A stretch of DNA of 52,901 nucleotides from JAAXTX01 sp035560715 (GTDB lineage Bacteria; Patescibacteriota; Minisyncoccia; Moranbacterales; UBA1568): assembly GCA_035560715.1 (NCBI GenBank), contig DATMYW010000030.1, forward strand, positions 1 to 52,901. The letters run 5' to 3'. The position numbers and the translations under genes are program-made. This document shows, one piece after another, positions 23,551 through 31,613 of this stretch (positions within the stretch are counted from its first letter, which is position 1; the number at the start of each line of letters is the position of its first letter). A model generated the notes under the pieces. The model searched no databases and was not told the origin of the DNA. It was given only the letters and a program-made list of their open reading frames with translations.

Positions 23551-26007
23551 CTACACTTGCCACTTGTCGCGTTCGACCTGATCCGACAAGGGGTCGTCAT
23601 ACTCGGGCGCGTCGGACTGCCCGGCGAATTTTCCGACGAGCACCGGCCGGCCCTTATTGTTGCCTTCCGGCGGGCCGACGATCCCGTTCTCTTCCAGGAG
23701 GTCGAGCAGTTTCGCGGCGCGACCGTACCCGACCGAGAGCCGGCGCTGCAGAAATGTCGTCGCGGCGCGTCCCGACTCGATAACGAGCTGCTTTGCTTCG
23801 TCATACTTGTCATCCAGGTCGTTCGGATCGTCCGACGACGCCGAAAAATCAACATCTCCTGCGGGTGCCACGAATCCGGGCAGTTTTTCCTGTTCCCCGC
23901 CACCGAAATCGTCGTCAAGATTCTCCTCGCCGAGATCCTTCTTCTGGTCGATGAAAAATTTCACGATGTCCTTCACCTCCCGATCATCGACGTAGACACC
24001 CTGGATACGCTTCGGCTGAGACGATTCCGGCGGAGCATAGAGCATATCCCCTTTGCCAATGAGCTTCTCGGCACCGCCCGTATCAAGGATGATGCGAGAG
24101 TCCATCTGATTCGAGACCGCGAACGCGATCTTGCCAGGAATATTCGACTTGATAAGACCCGTCACCACGTCCGAAACCGGCTTCTGCGTCGCGAGAACGA
24201 GATGGATACCGGCCGCACGCGACATCTGCGCAAGCCGGACGATCGCACCCTCGACCTCCTTGCCATGCGACATCATGAGGTCGGCCATCTCGTCGATGAC
24301 GATCACGATATACGGCAACGGCTCCAACGGAACCGTCCGCGGCCGTCCGTCCGGACCGTTCTTATCGACATACGTCTCGCCGCGACGTTCTTTCTCGCGG
24401 TACGATCGGAGATCGCGGACCCGCACGGCCTCGAAGAGCCGGAGCCTGCGTTCCATCTCGCCGATCGCGTACTTGAGGGCGTTCACGACATGCTTGGAAT
24501 CGGTGATGACCCTGCCGCCCTTGAGGTGCGGGATGCCGTTGTAAAGCGACAGTTCGACGCGCTTCGGGTCGACCAGGATGAGCTGCAGATCCTCAGGCGA
24601 GTTCTGATAGAGAAACGAGAGGAGGACCGAATTGATGCAGACGCTTTTCCCCGACCCGGTGCGACCCGCGATGAGGAGGTGCGGCATCGATTCAAGGTCC
24701 GCCACTTCGTAATCACCCGAGACCGATTCACCGAGCACGAAGGAGAGGTTCGATTTACGTTTCGCGAAAGACTCGCTCTCGAGGATGTCGCGCATGCGGA
24801 CACTCGCCTGCTTCGTGTTCGGCACCTCGATGCCGACGAGCGACTTGTTCGGAATCGGTGCTTCGATACGGATCGGGTGCTTCGCGAGCGCGAGCGCGAG
24901 GTCATTCGATAGTCCGACGATCTTGGACAGCTTGGTCCCGAACGCCGGGCTGAACGTGTACTGCGTGACGGTGGGTCCGACCGTCGTGTCACCCATCTCG
25001 CCCGAGATATTGAAGTATTTGAGCGTACTCTGGATGACCTGCCGGGTCTGATCCAGGTCCCCCGAATCGGCACTGCCGCTCTTCCCGCGGAAGAAATCCG
25101 CGTCCGGCCGCTGCCAGACCGACGGATGGCGTTTCTTCCGCCGCTTCGGAGCGTCTTCTTCCTCATCGTCTTCGTCTTCGTTTTCGTCTTCTTCTTCCGT
25201 CGTATCAAACAGCGCCTCCTGGACTGACCGCTCATGCGCGGCTTTCGCGGCGCCGTCCTCCTCAGGAAAACTGATGGTGCCGATATTCCTGCGGGCGTCC
25301 TCGATTTCCGGAGCCGGTACGGACATGGTCGCTCCGAGCGAAGATATCGCGAGCGGCACGGTTTCGACAGGTTCCGAAACGGCTTCCTCCGATTCCTCCC
25401 CGCTCCCGGAGCGCAGCGACAGGATCTTCCCCTTCAGATACGACAGAAAATGAATGAGTGAGACATTGAATGCGGCGATGGTGCCCGAAAGGAAAAGCGC
25501 GATCAGGATAACCGTCCCCGCCGGCCGTCCGGCATACGTGAACAGGAGCGCCGCCAGACCGTACCCTACGTACCCTCCACCCGATCCGCGTTTCGCGGCC
25601 GCGAGCATCTCCTTGCCCGAATCACCGAGATACAGGTGAAACAATCCCAATAGCGAGACGAAGATGACGCCGAGTCCGATGAACTTCACCACGTCCGACA
25701 GGGTCGTCGACCGTCGGCGCAGCAGAAAAAAGGCCGAGATGAGAAGGACCGCCGGAAACAGCCACTTGCCCCATCCGAACAACGCGCCGACAACGGAATC
25801 GGACAGCGACCCGATCGACCCGCCGACGCCGAAAAACGCGAACGTAAACAAAATCGCGCACGCGACCAGGAGGATCGCCACGATGCTGCGTTTCGCGTCA
25901 CCGCCGAGCGCATCGCCCCATCCGGATTCCACTTCCTCTTCCGGCTCCTCGTCATGCTTCCGTCTCCGACCGTGCGCCGGCTTCTCCTCCTGCTTTTTCC
26001 GTCCCAT
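23551..26007 (-). CDS. ftsK: DNA translocase FtsK
   Basis: Pumps chromosome ends through the division septum. The 818 residues comprise a charged start, four to five membrane helices (about 40-200), and a low-complexity acidic linker with an Asp/Glu-rich run (about 265-290). The motor domain has Walker A LIAGRTGSGKSVCINS near residue 450 and Walker B YIVIVIDEMADLM. The C-terminal gamma winged helix (TTFLQRRLSVGYGRAAKLLD) recognises polar DNA motifs. Complete. Its own extended -10 promoter lies upstream. Confidence 0.96.
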   Translation of the reverse strand: MGRKKQEEKPAHGRRRKHDEEPEEEVESGWGDALGGDAKRSIVAILLVACAILFTFAFFGVGGSIGSLSDSVVGALFGWGKWLFPAVLLISAFFLLRRRSTTLSDVVKFIGLGVIFVSLLGLFHLYLGDSGKEMLAAAKRGSGGGYVGYGLAALLFTYAGRPAGTVILIALFLSGTIAAFNVSLIHFLSYLKGKILSLRSGSGEESEEAVSEPVETVPLAISSLGATMSVPAPEIEDARRNIGTISFPEEDGAAKAAHERSVQEALFDTTEEEDENEDEDDEEEDAPKRRKKRHPSVWQRPDADFFRGKSGSADSGDLDQTRQVIQSTLKYFNISGEMGDTTVGPTVTQYTFSPAFGTKLSKIVGLSNDLALALAKHPIRIEAPIPNKSLVGIEVPNTKQASVRMRDILESESFAKRKSNLSFVLGESVSGDYEVADLESMPHLLIAGRTGSGKSVCINSVLLSFLYQNSPEDLQLILVDPKRVELSLYNGIPHLKGGRVITDSKHVVNALKYAIGEMERRLRLFEAVRVRDLRSYREKERRGETYVDKNGPDGRPRTVPLEPLPYIVIVIDEMADLMMSHGKEVEGAIVRLAQMSRAAGIHLVLATQKPVSDVVTGLIKSNIPGKIAFAVSNQMDSRIILDTGGAEKLIGKGDMLYAPPESSQPKRIQGVYVDDREVKDIVKFFIDQKKDLGEENLDDDFGGGEQEKLPGFVAPAGDVDFSASSDDPNDLDDKYDEAKQLVIESGRAATTFLQRRLSVGYGRAAKLLDLLEENGIVGPPEGNNKGRPVLVGKFAGQSDAPEYDDPLSDQVERDKWQV

Positions 26008-26068
26008 AGGAAAACAGTGAACATATCACCACGACACGCCGGAAATCCCGAGTGTCGGAACATGTCCC

Positions 26069-26077
26069 ATTATAACA
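26069..26077 (-). promoter_or_regulatory. ftsK promoter, extended -10
   Basis: TGT-TATAAT on the minus strand with a weak -35, overlapped by a small hairpin (CCGC-GAAA-GCGG). About 60 nt before the ftsK ATG. Confidence 0.55.
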
Positions 26078-26090
26078 CCGCTTTCGCGGG

Positions 26091-26122
26091 ATAAAAAACA
26101 CCCGGCACGTTTCCGTACCGGG
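26091..26122 (-). terminator. Terminator of the 188-residue gene
   Basis: CCCGGTACG-GAAA-CGTGCCGGG on the minus strand, followed by TGTTTTTT. A textbook intrinsic terminator directly upstream of the ftsK promoter. Confidence 0.88.
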
Positions 26123-26144
26123 GTATTCCCTTTCCATTCGGGAC

Positions 26145-26711
26145 TCATACCAGCAACCGTTCCTCGATCCGCTCTTTCTTCGGCAGGATCGAAGCTGCCG
26201 CCCCCAGGAACTCCGGCTTCGGCATTTGGAGAAGGACCGACTTGCCGACTCTGACAAACACCGACTCCGGTGCGACGGGACTGAACGTCACGCTCCAGAA
26301 ACGGAACAGCGTTTCAAGATCGGGCAGCGTGCATCCGACCTTTTCTGCCTGGACACACAACCGCCCGCTCTTTTTGACGACGAAGACCGACATCTCGGGC
26401 GTTTTTTCCTCGGTGATTGAAACTCCCCCGTGCAACGAGTACGACGGTCCCTCCAGCACGGTACATGCATCCCCCTCCCGGAAAAACCCTTCCGGAACCG
26501 GAAATGCCAGTCCGGCCCCCAAGACCCGTTCCCGATCGAGAAGGACCGCGACAAAAGCGTTGTTATCATTGGAACGCGGAATCCGCTCGAGATACGAACG
26601 GACCTTCGGGATGAGTTCCCGTTCCGCGATACTCCAGGATAGTCCCTTCCCGTCACCAACGACGACACCGTACCGCGTACCGTCTTTCCCCACATACAGA
26701 TATGTTTTCAA
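26145..26711 (-). CDS. Hypothetical protein, 188 residues
   Basis: Not recognised. It is predicted to be soluble and beta-rich, with hydrophobic strands such as AFVAVLLDRERVLGAGLAFP and EMSVFVVKKSGRLCVQ. The start is a TTG at 26711: a GGAGG lies 5 nt upstream and no ATG fits the frame there. It is the first gene of the accessory stretch next to ftsK and ends in a strong terminator. No membrane or export signal. Confidence 0.75.
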   Translation of the reverse strand: MKTYLYVGKDGTRYGVVVGDGKGLSWSIAERELIPKVRSYLERIPRSNDNNAFVAVLLDRERVLGAGLAFPVPEGFFREGDACTVLEGPSYSLHGGVSITEEKTPEMSVFVVKKSGRLCVQAEKVGCTLPDLETLFRFWSVTFSPVAPESVFVRVGKSVLLQMPKPEFLGAAASILPKKERIEERLLV

Positions 26712-26767
26712 AGCTTCCTCCTTTCGTTTGTTTTGCGAGACGTTCCACTGGAAAGTCTCTTTCAGAA

Positions 26768-26798
26768 TAAAGACGACGCGATTTCTTTCGATGTCGTC
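26768..26798 (-). terminator. Terminator of the 143-residue gene
   Basis: GACGACATCG paired with CGCGTCGTC around an A-rich loop, followed on the minus strand by TTTATTC. Confidence 0.6.
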
Positions 26799-26862
26799 AT
26801 CTTCGTCGCCGCTCCTTTGCAGTGATCATTTCGAATTCCCCGCGGTATTCCTCCGGTCTTCA

Positions 26863-27294
26863 TCAATTCAAATGCTGATTTTCTTTCCCTCGCGCCCGAC
26901 CGAAAATCGATGCGAAAGAATCGGTTTGCCTCTCTCCGAAAAAGTATACGAACTCGACGTCGACCCTCTGAACCAGAAACAGGTCACGGTACAGCCGCGT
27001 TCTCTTGCAGAATGGCGGAACGATGAACCGGAAACCGTTGTCGGAAAACGACATATGCGACGCATCCATCAACAAGACAAGTTCATCCTTTCGTTCCTCC
27101 AATTTCGGGAACTGCGACAAAAGCACCCTGCGACATACCGGGATCATTTTCGGCATGGATTTCCGATCGACATCCATCCCAATGATATGGGACACGATCG
27201 GCTCCAGGGGATACTTCTGTCCATCGATCTCGACCTCCCTCCCGAAGAGGACCCCGAGCATTTCTCCGAAACGGAATTCTTCTATCGTAGCCAT
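26863..27294 (-). CDS. Hypothetical protein, 143 residues, with hairpin leader
   Basis: No family recognised. It starts at the ATG at 27294 (MATIEEFRFGEMLGVLFGRE); an in-frame start 48 nt upstream would lie in the leader hairpin. The protein is soluble and mixed, with a hydrophobic strand DELVLLMDASHMSF and an aromatic patch FVYFFGERQ. It lacks a Shine-Dalgarno. Its promoter and leader (CCGCGG hairpin) closely match those of the next gene, so both are probably controlled together. Confidence 0.75.
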   Translation of the reverse strand: MATIEEFRFGEMLGVLFGREVEIDGQKYPLEPIVSHIIGMDVDRKSMPKMIPVCRRVLLSQFPKLEERKDELVLLMDASHMSFSDNGFRFIVPPFCKRTRLYRDLFLVQRVDVEFVYFFGERQTDSFASIFGRARGKENQHLN

Positions 27295-27316
27295 GATTGG
27301 TAACGGACTATGATTC

Positions 27317-27333
27317 CCGCGGAAGCCCCGCGG
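27317..27333 (-). promoter_or_regulatory. Leader hairpin, copy 1 (CCGCGG pair)
   Basis: CCGCGG-GGCTT-CCGCGG then GGAA on the minus strand, 23 nt before the ATG of the 143-residue gene. The same element precedes the gene at 27438-27953. Confidence 0.7.
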
Positions 27334-27363
27334 TGGGCACATTCACCTCTTTTCGTACGTTCC

Positions 27364-27392
27364 TTTCTAGCGCACGTCACGGTTCCTGTCAA
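27364..27392 (-). promoter_or_regulatory. Promoter of the 143-residue gene
   Basis: TTGACA (27387-27392), 17 nt ending GTGCGC, TAGAAA (27364-27369), minus strand. Confidence 0.7.
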
Positions 27393-27398
27393 CGAATT

Positions 27399-27427
27399 AA
27401 GCCCGTTCTCTTATCGAGAACGGGCTT
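27399..27427. terminator. Terminator of the 171-residue gene
   Basis: AAGCCCGTTCTC-TTATC-GAGAACGGGCTT, a 12-bp perfect stem. Confidence 0.82.
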
Positions 27428-27437
27428 CGTTTGGCGT

Positions 27438-27953
27438 TTACGCCGGAACCGTTTCCATACCGCCGAGCGGTGGTCGCCGATCCGATCCACGGTCGGAATC
27501 CCGGAAGGTCTCTCCGGAATCCGATACGGGAGGGGAAGTCGGCGACCGATTCTCGTCATCGGTCCTGAGGACTATCGTCGCCTGCGGTATGAGAAACTTT
27601 TTCCCGAACCGCGTCTCAAGCGAAGCGAGTGCCTTTCCGAGTCGGTCCCAGTCTTCGTCGCACGGCTCTCGATTACGCGTCTTCTCATCTATATCGCAGA
27701 CGGCATGGGCAAGCTTCTCCAACAGCGGCTCCATCGACGGAAAATCCGGCAATTTGCCGAGAACATACGTGCCGATATTCTCCATCATTTCCGGACCGTA
27801 TCTCTCGAGAACATCCCGTTCGCCGGACACGATCTCCATGATTTCCTCGATCTCGGAGGATCCGTCCCCGAAAAAATACCGGCGCTGCAACATGAGATTG
27901 ATGACGTCGCGCAACACGAGAGTCACCATCTTCACGTTCTCCTGGCCTTCCAT
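27438..27953 (-). CDS. Hypothetical protein, 171 residues, with hairpin leader
   Basis: No family recognised. The ATG at 27953 (MEGQENVKMVTLVLRDVINL) follows the leader hairpin; the longer reading frame upstream is noncoding leader. The protein is predominantly helical up to about residue 115. After that comes a strand-like segment KFLIPQATIVLRT and a disordered Ser/Asp/Arg/Pro-rich tail. No Shine-Dalgarno. Promoter, leader hairpin and the ATCATG start context match the neighbour at 26863-27294, although the two proteins do not look alike. Confidence 0.75.
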   Translation of the reverse strand: MEGQENVKMVTLVLRDVINLMLQRRYFFGDGSSEIEEIMEIVSGERDVLERYGPEMMENIGTYVLGKLPDFPSMEPLLEKLAHAVCDIDEKTRNREPCDEDWDRLGKALASLETRFGKKFLIPQATIVLRTDDENRSPTSPPVSDSGETFRDSDRGSDRRPPLGGMETVPA

Positions 27954-27971
27954 GATAATGAGCTTTGGTTC

Positions 27972-27988
27972 CCGCGGAAGCCCCGCGG
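27972..27988 (-). promoter_or_regulatory. Leader hairpin, copy 2 (CCGCGG pair)
   Basis: CCGCGG-GGCTT-CCGCGG then GGAA, 19 nt before the ATG at 27953. Identical core to copy 1. Confidence 0.7.
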
Positions 27989-28017
27989 CAGGCATCGGTT
28001 CTTTGTGTTCCCATCCA

Positions 28018-28046
28018 TTCCTAGCGCACCTGTGGCGCACTGTCAA
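28018..28046 (-). promoter_or_regulatory. Promoter of the 171-residue gene
   Basis: TTGACA (28041-28046), 17 nt ending GTGCGC, TAGGAA (28018-28023), minus strand; a sister of the promoter at 27364-27392. Confidence 0.7.
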
Positions 28047-28141
28047 AGGGATGTTCCCGGATTCCCGCCGGCACCGCATCGTTCGGCTCTCGACCGTTAG
28101 GAATATCAATAAATACGAGTCCATTTTTTCCTTTCAAACCA

Positions 28142-28169
28142 TTGACAGTCGGAAAGAAATCAGTATAAT
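28142..28169 (+). promoter_or_regulatory. Promoter of the Maf-like gene
   Basis: TTGACA (28142-28147), 16 nt, TATAAT (28164-28169). Both hexamers match consensus. Confidence 0.75.
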
Positions 28170-28228
28170 AGGATACAGTCAATTTTACAGTTCCAGCCAC
28201 TAATAACCGACACGAAACCGGAGGTTCC

Positions 28229-28909
28229 ATGGTTCCTGAAAGCAAACCGAGGCTCATCCTGATCGGCAAAGAACGGACTTTACCGATACTCGATCTATTG
28301 CAAACCTTACTTTCTGACCTTTTCTTCGTCGAGGTGAACGTGTTCCGTGACGTAATCCCGAAGTGCTACACGAAAACAAGAACTCCCACATTGAAAGCGA
28401 TCGCGATTGCGGATTATGTGACCTCATCACTCGAAATCCCCGAGGATGTCTTCGCTTTTGGCATCGGCTTCACAGCGGAGAAGCTGCATTGGAACGATGA
28501 TCGAACGGGAGAGGAGCTCCTCAACCCCGATTCGAGGAAGCATCTCGACGAGCTTCTATCCAAACTATGCGGCCGCGATTACTGCCTGAATGTCGGCTGC
28601 TCCCTGCTCTCCGCAGACATGTCGGTTTCAAAGACATTCGTCATACCGGAGTATCTTTGCGTCAAGGCACTGACCGACGAGGAGAAGAGGGCGTTCGTCG
28701 CCGGTATGCAGAAACAGAGATTCGGCAAAGTCGGTCCTACGTTCCCGTTCCGTGAAACGGACGAGTGGCGACAGGTACTCGATATGCCTGAAGCAGACAT
28801 CGAGATCATCGCTAAACGGATTCTCCATCGGCTCTCGAAGCAGGACTGCCCGCTCAACGCGGAAATGCGTGGCCGTTTCGAAACCGCGGCGAATCTGCAA
28901 GCGCAGTGA
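28229..28909 (+). CDS. Diverged Maf/Ham1-like protein (tentative)
   Basis: A 226-residue soluble protein with GGAGG 5 nt before its ATG. Some stretches recall Maf nucleotide pyrophosphatases: RLILIGKERTLPILDLLQTL at the start, KAIAIADYV, LSKLCGRDYCLNVGCSLLSA (like the LSGR..VYTG segment) and VKALTDEEKRAFV (like the LSDEEI.AYV segment). The acidic catalytic motifs are not clearly conserved, so an altered or lost activity is possible. Alternatively it is an unrelated family. Monocistronic, with its own promoter and terminator. Confidence 0.5.
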   Translation: MVPESKPRLILIGKERTLPILDLLQTLLSDLFFVEVNVFRDVIPKCYTKTRTPTLKAIAIADYVTSSLEIPEDVFAFGIGFTAEKLHWNDDRTGEELLNPDSRKHLDELLSKLCGRDYCLNVGCSLLSADMSVSKTFVIPEYLCVKALTDEEKRAFVAGMQKQRFGKVGPTFPFRETDEWRQVLDMPEADIEIIAKRILHRLSKQDCPLNAEMRGRFETAANLQAQ

Positions 28910-28930
28910 AGACCTTCGTCTGGAAACGAC

Positions 28931-28966
28931 GGACCATACTTCAAAAAGGTATGGTCCGTTTTTTTC
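28931..28966 (+). terminator. Terminator of the Maf-like gene
   Basis: GGACCATAC-TTCAAAAAG-GTATGGTCC followed by GTTTTTTT. Confidence 0.85.
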
Positions 28967-28982
28967 GTGATACTCGTCATCA

Positions 28983-29013
28983 AATAAAAACGACCGTCCA
29001 CGGGAATGTGAAC
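28983..29013 (-). terminator. Terminator of the 102-residue gene
   Basis: ACCGTTCAC/GTGGACGGT stem with CGTTTTTATTT after it on the minus strand; back to back with the previous terminator. Confidence 0.7.
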
Positions 29014-29041
29014 GGTCTGTCTTGTCGGTGTCGTTGACGCC

Positions 29042-29350
29042 TCAGGATGCTGCGGACGCCTTTTTGAAATAATACCCGCTGAACTGGGCCGGCTGATCCC
29101 CAAGGGAAAATTCGATAATGGTCGCACCATCCATCGTCGTGAGCGTCACGCGCTGAGAATGCTTTGCGCACAATTGCGCGTAACCGTCCCCGAGAGTGTG
29201 AACCGTCCTGATCCGAAACGGGCCGGAGCCGTGTCTGGTGACGATCGCACGTAACCCGTTTCGCATACGATTGTGCCAGATGACGACGTCACCCTCCTTA
29301 AATACCGTTCCCTTGACCCTTTTCTTCTTCGAATGTTCTTGTTTTGACAT
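29042..29350 (-). CDS. Hypothetical small basic protein, 102 residues
   Basis: The Lys-rich start (MSKQEHSKKKRVKGTVFKEG) runs into EGDVVIWHNRMRNGLRAIV, which resembles an SH3-like or KOW-like beta barrel. Later strands are RVTLTTMDGATIIEF. A nucleic-acid or protein interaction role would fit, but this is only a fold impression. A G-rich Shine-Dalgarno (GGGGGG) ends 3 nt before the ATG. It lies between the Maf-like and TrpF-like genes, with a terminator of its own. Confidence 0.7.
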   Translation of the reverse strand: MSKQEHSKKKRVKGTVFKEGDVVIWHNRMRNGLRAIVTRHGSGPFRIRTVHTLGDGYAQLCAKHSQRVTLTTMDGATIIEFSLGDQPAQFSGYYFKKASAAS

Positions 29351-29459
29351 ATACCCCCCGTCCGTTTGGTTAACGAGCCACTCCCTTCATCCGACATTTT
29401 TGAAAACCGATGCTACCACGCCACTCACTCCCCGTCAACCGTTTGTACCGAATGACTTG

Positions 29460-29535
29460 CGGAAGCAGTGTTGCCTGCCCGCCTTTGGAGGGTACCTGCT
29501 CCGAAACGGTTTTTCTCGCTGCCAGGCCGGATACG
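29460..29535 (+). repeat. Partial copy D of the structured intergenic repeat
   Basis: CTGCTCCGAAACGG followed by TTTTTCTCGCTGCCAGGCCGG matches the first part of copies A-C (34271, 36403, 38232), with a rearranged first stem and no later hairpins. It lies downstream of the TrpF-like gene. Confidence 0.55.
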
Positions 29536-29596
29536 TGAAAAATATGGCTTCTGTCTGTGATACATGTGCCATAGGACCAATCACCTGGGACGATCG

Positions 29597-30349
29597 TCAT
29601 ATCGAAACGAGCGCGAACGCGTTCGAGAGATATCGCAGACATTCCTCCGGTGTCAGTACCTTGCTTTCCGCATCGATGCTCAGACCCGGATATCGGGAGG
29701 ACAGCTTTACCGCCTCCGTCAGGTCCGCGGGATCCGGACCGAGACCTCCCGCTACGGCGTGACCAAGCGACGGGAAGCGGCTCGTGAATTGCCATAGGAG
29801 CGCTCCCGCTTCCTTTGGGTCAAACGGCTTCCCGGTACCCCCGCTCGGATCGAACATCACGGAGTCTACCAGGTCCGCATAACAGCCGATCCGCTCCATA
29901 AGACCGGATACGCCATCGACCGTCCTCATTGTTTCCTTTCCTATCTGGAGCACCAGATGCTTTTCCGGATGTCGCCACTTGAACGCTTCAAGATGATCAA
30001 TGGGCGGCCAGGCGATATTGAGTTGGAACCCGTCAAGCCCCGGTCCCGCGATCGCGACCAGTTCCTGCAGTTGAATGTTGAGCGACTCCGTTCTGGCAGC
30101 TCCGTAGTGAATCAGCGTGAGCAGTCGATGATCAGAAATGCAGGCCTCCCTGAGCGCTTCCCGCGTCGTATACCGCTCGAAACATACGTTCGACGATTCC
30201 TGCTGTGACGACTCCGGCCCCACGAGCAGTCCGACCATGAGCCGGTATGCCGACCCTTCCGGCATCAAGGCAAGCGCCTCCCGGATCAGGTCCGGCGTCC
30301 ATGGTCCCGTCCGTCCGATGTACGGGCCGATTTTTTTCTCTCTTGTCAT
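29597..30349 (-). CDS. TrpF-like (phosphoribosylanthranilate isomerase-like) barrel protein
   Basis: A 250-residue TIM-barrel protein. The second half has the phosphate-binding layout of TrpF: DSVMFDPSGGTGKPFDP, then GHAVAGGLGPDPADLTEAV, then PGLSIDAESKV. The N-terminal half is less like classical TrpF, and the usual first catalytic Cys motif is not visible, so a related isomerase or an altered substrate is possible. No other tryptophan gene is in the window. GGGGAGGA precedes the ATG closely. Confidence 0.7.
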   Translation of the reverse strand: MTREKKIGPYIGRTGPWTPDLIREALALMPEGSAYRLMVGLLVGPESSQQESSNVCFERYTTREALREACISDHRLLTLIHYGAARTESLNIQLQELVAIAGPGLDGFQLNIAWPPIDHLEAFKWRHPEKHLVLQIGKETMRTVDGVSGLMERIGCYADLVDSVMFDPSGGTGKPFDPKEAGALLWQFTSRFPSLGHAVAGGLGPDPADLTEAVKLSSRYPGLSIDAESKVLTPEECLRYLSNAFALVSI

Positions 30350-30569
30350 GTCCTCCCCCCCCTTCTTCGTCTGATGTTAATAAGCCGATACCGTCCACCA
30401 CGGACAGCCCGTCATTTTCCCGCACCCGAGGGAAAAAATCAAGTGCAAAGAAAGGCGCCGGTTTTCCGCAAGGATGGGCGGATTGACACGTCGCTTGTCC
30501 GCATGCTTCAGTACTCAAGCCAGGTTACAATATACGGTTCACTGACAACAAACAAAGACGGAGAATGCC

Positions 30570-30908
30570 ATGTCGGAACAAGTCACAAGCAAGATCGGCC
30601 CGTTTATCGAATGTCTGAGAAACGATCTCGACGGGAAATACCGCATCATAAGCGTCGGGAAGGAAAACGGTTTTGCCACGTACACCCTGCAAAACCGGAA
30701 GGGTCCTGTCGTCATAGACATTCCGGACACCGTGGTCCGATTCGAAGGAACCGGTTCCATCGCGGAATGTCCGACGGACGAGCTGCGAAAATACGTACTG
30801 GAAGCCTTCAAAAACGGACAGTGGAAGCTCGCCGTCATTCGCCCTCCGAAACCGGACGAACTCGAAGAAATCGACGGGCCTCCTCATGGTACCTCGACCT
30901 TCCGCTGA
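30570..30908 (+). CDS. Hypothetical protein, 112 residues
   Basis: Unknown. A compact soluble protein with an alpha-beta pattern (GKYRIISVGKENGFATYTLQ, GPVVIDIPDTVVRFEG) and a Pro/Asp-rich C-terminus. GGAG lies 8 nt before the ATG at 30570. The upstream gap 30350-30569 holds TTGACA at 30484 but no -10 at a proper distance, so the promoter is unresolved. A hairpin terminator follows. Confidence 0.7.
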   Translation: MSEQVTSKIGPFIECLRNDLDGKYRIISVGKENGFATYTLQNRKGPVVIDIPDTVVRFEGTGSIAECPTDELRKYVLEAFKNGQWKLAVIRPPKPDELEEIDGPPHGTSTFR

Positions 30909-30939
30909 CAAGACCGCGATTCAATCCGCGCGCAAACGA

Positions 30940-30976
30940 ACGAAGCCGCCCGAACCGGACGGCTTCTTCTTTTTGT
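30940..30976 (+). terminator. Terminator between the 112-residue gene and the LysE-type gene
   Basis: GAAGCCG...CGGCTTC followed by TTCTTTTTG. It lies at the convergent junction and may also slow the minus-strand operon. Confidence 0.7.
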
Positions 30977-30992
30977 CCGCGGCGGGAACCGT

Positions 30993-31604
30993 TCACCCGA
31001 GGAAATACTCCAGGCCCGACACGGCGGAGCGGATCGCAAAGAGGACGAGCAGGAGCGCGAGGAATTTATAGGTGAGCGAGACGAGCCCCTTACGATGAAG
31101 CAGATCGCGGAAGCGCGAGAAGACAAACGCGAGCCCAACCATCGCGGCAAGCCAGCCCATTTCGAACACGAGGAGGAACAGGAAATGCCCCGCGGGGAGC
31201 ATCACGTCGAGCGAAAACGCCCGCGGTACGGCAATCGTGATCCAGAAGATCCAGAATCCGCCGTTGAGCACCGTAAGCAGCATGATCTTCCGGAACGGAA
31301 AAACTTCGCCGCCTTCCTCCGGTACCGCGGAGATATGCCAGACCTGCCATGCAAGCCACAAAAGCACGACTGCCCCGACAAGCGAGACAAGATGAAACAC
31401 CGACTCCGGGACGGACAGCCAGGAGAAGGCCAGGAGTACGAAGAGCGCGACGACCGACTCCGCGACCAGCGCGCGGAAAACGACGCGCAGGCTCCGCACG
31501 AACCCGCGCCCGAGCACCTCGGCGAAGACCGACGCCATCATCGGTCCGGGCACCGCCCCGCCCACCAGCCCGAGGAGGAACGTTTCGAGAAGGAGATTGA
31601 ACAT
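30993..31604 (-). CDS. LysE/RhtB-type exporter family protein
   Basis: A 203-residue membrane protein with about six helices. The N-terminal FLLGLVGGAVPGPMMASVFAE is the family motif (GxxPGP), and the central NGGFWIFWITIAV segment fits. The family exports amino acids or related small molecules; the substrate cannot be read. Last gene of a five-gene minus-strand operon, 9 nt after the methyltransferase. Confidence 0.85.
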   Translation of the reverse strand: MFNLLLETFLLGLVGGAVPGPMMASVFAEVLGRGFVRSLRVVFRALVAESVVALFVLLAFSWLSVPESVFHLVSLVGAVVLLWLAWQVWHISAVPEEGGEVFPFRKIMLLTVLNGGFWIFWITIAVPRAFSLDVMLPAGHFLFLLVFEMGWLAAMVGLAFVFSRFRDLLHRKGLVSLTYKFLALLLVLFAIRSAVSGLEYFLG

Positions 31605-31613
31605 ATCCGTTTC

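Noticed and set aside
27954..28124. 57-residue N-terminal extension of the 171-residue protein
   Set aside because: It covers the promoter and leader hairpin shared with the neighbouring gene, so it is noncoding.
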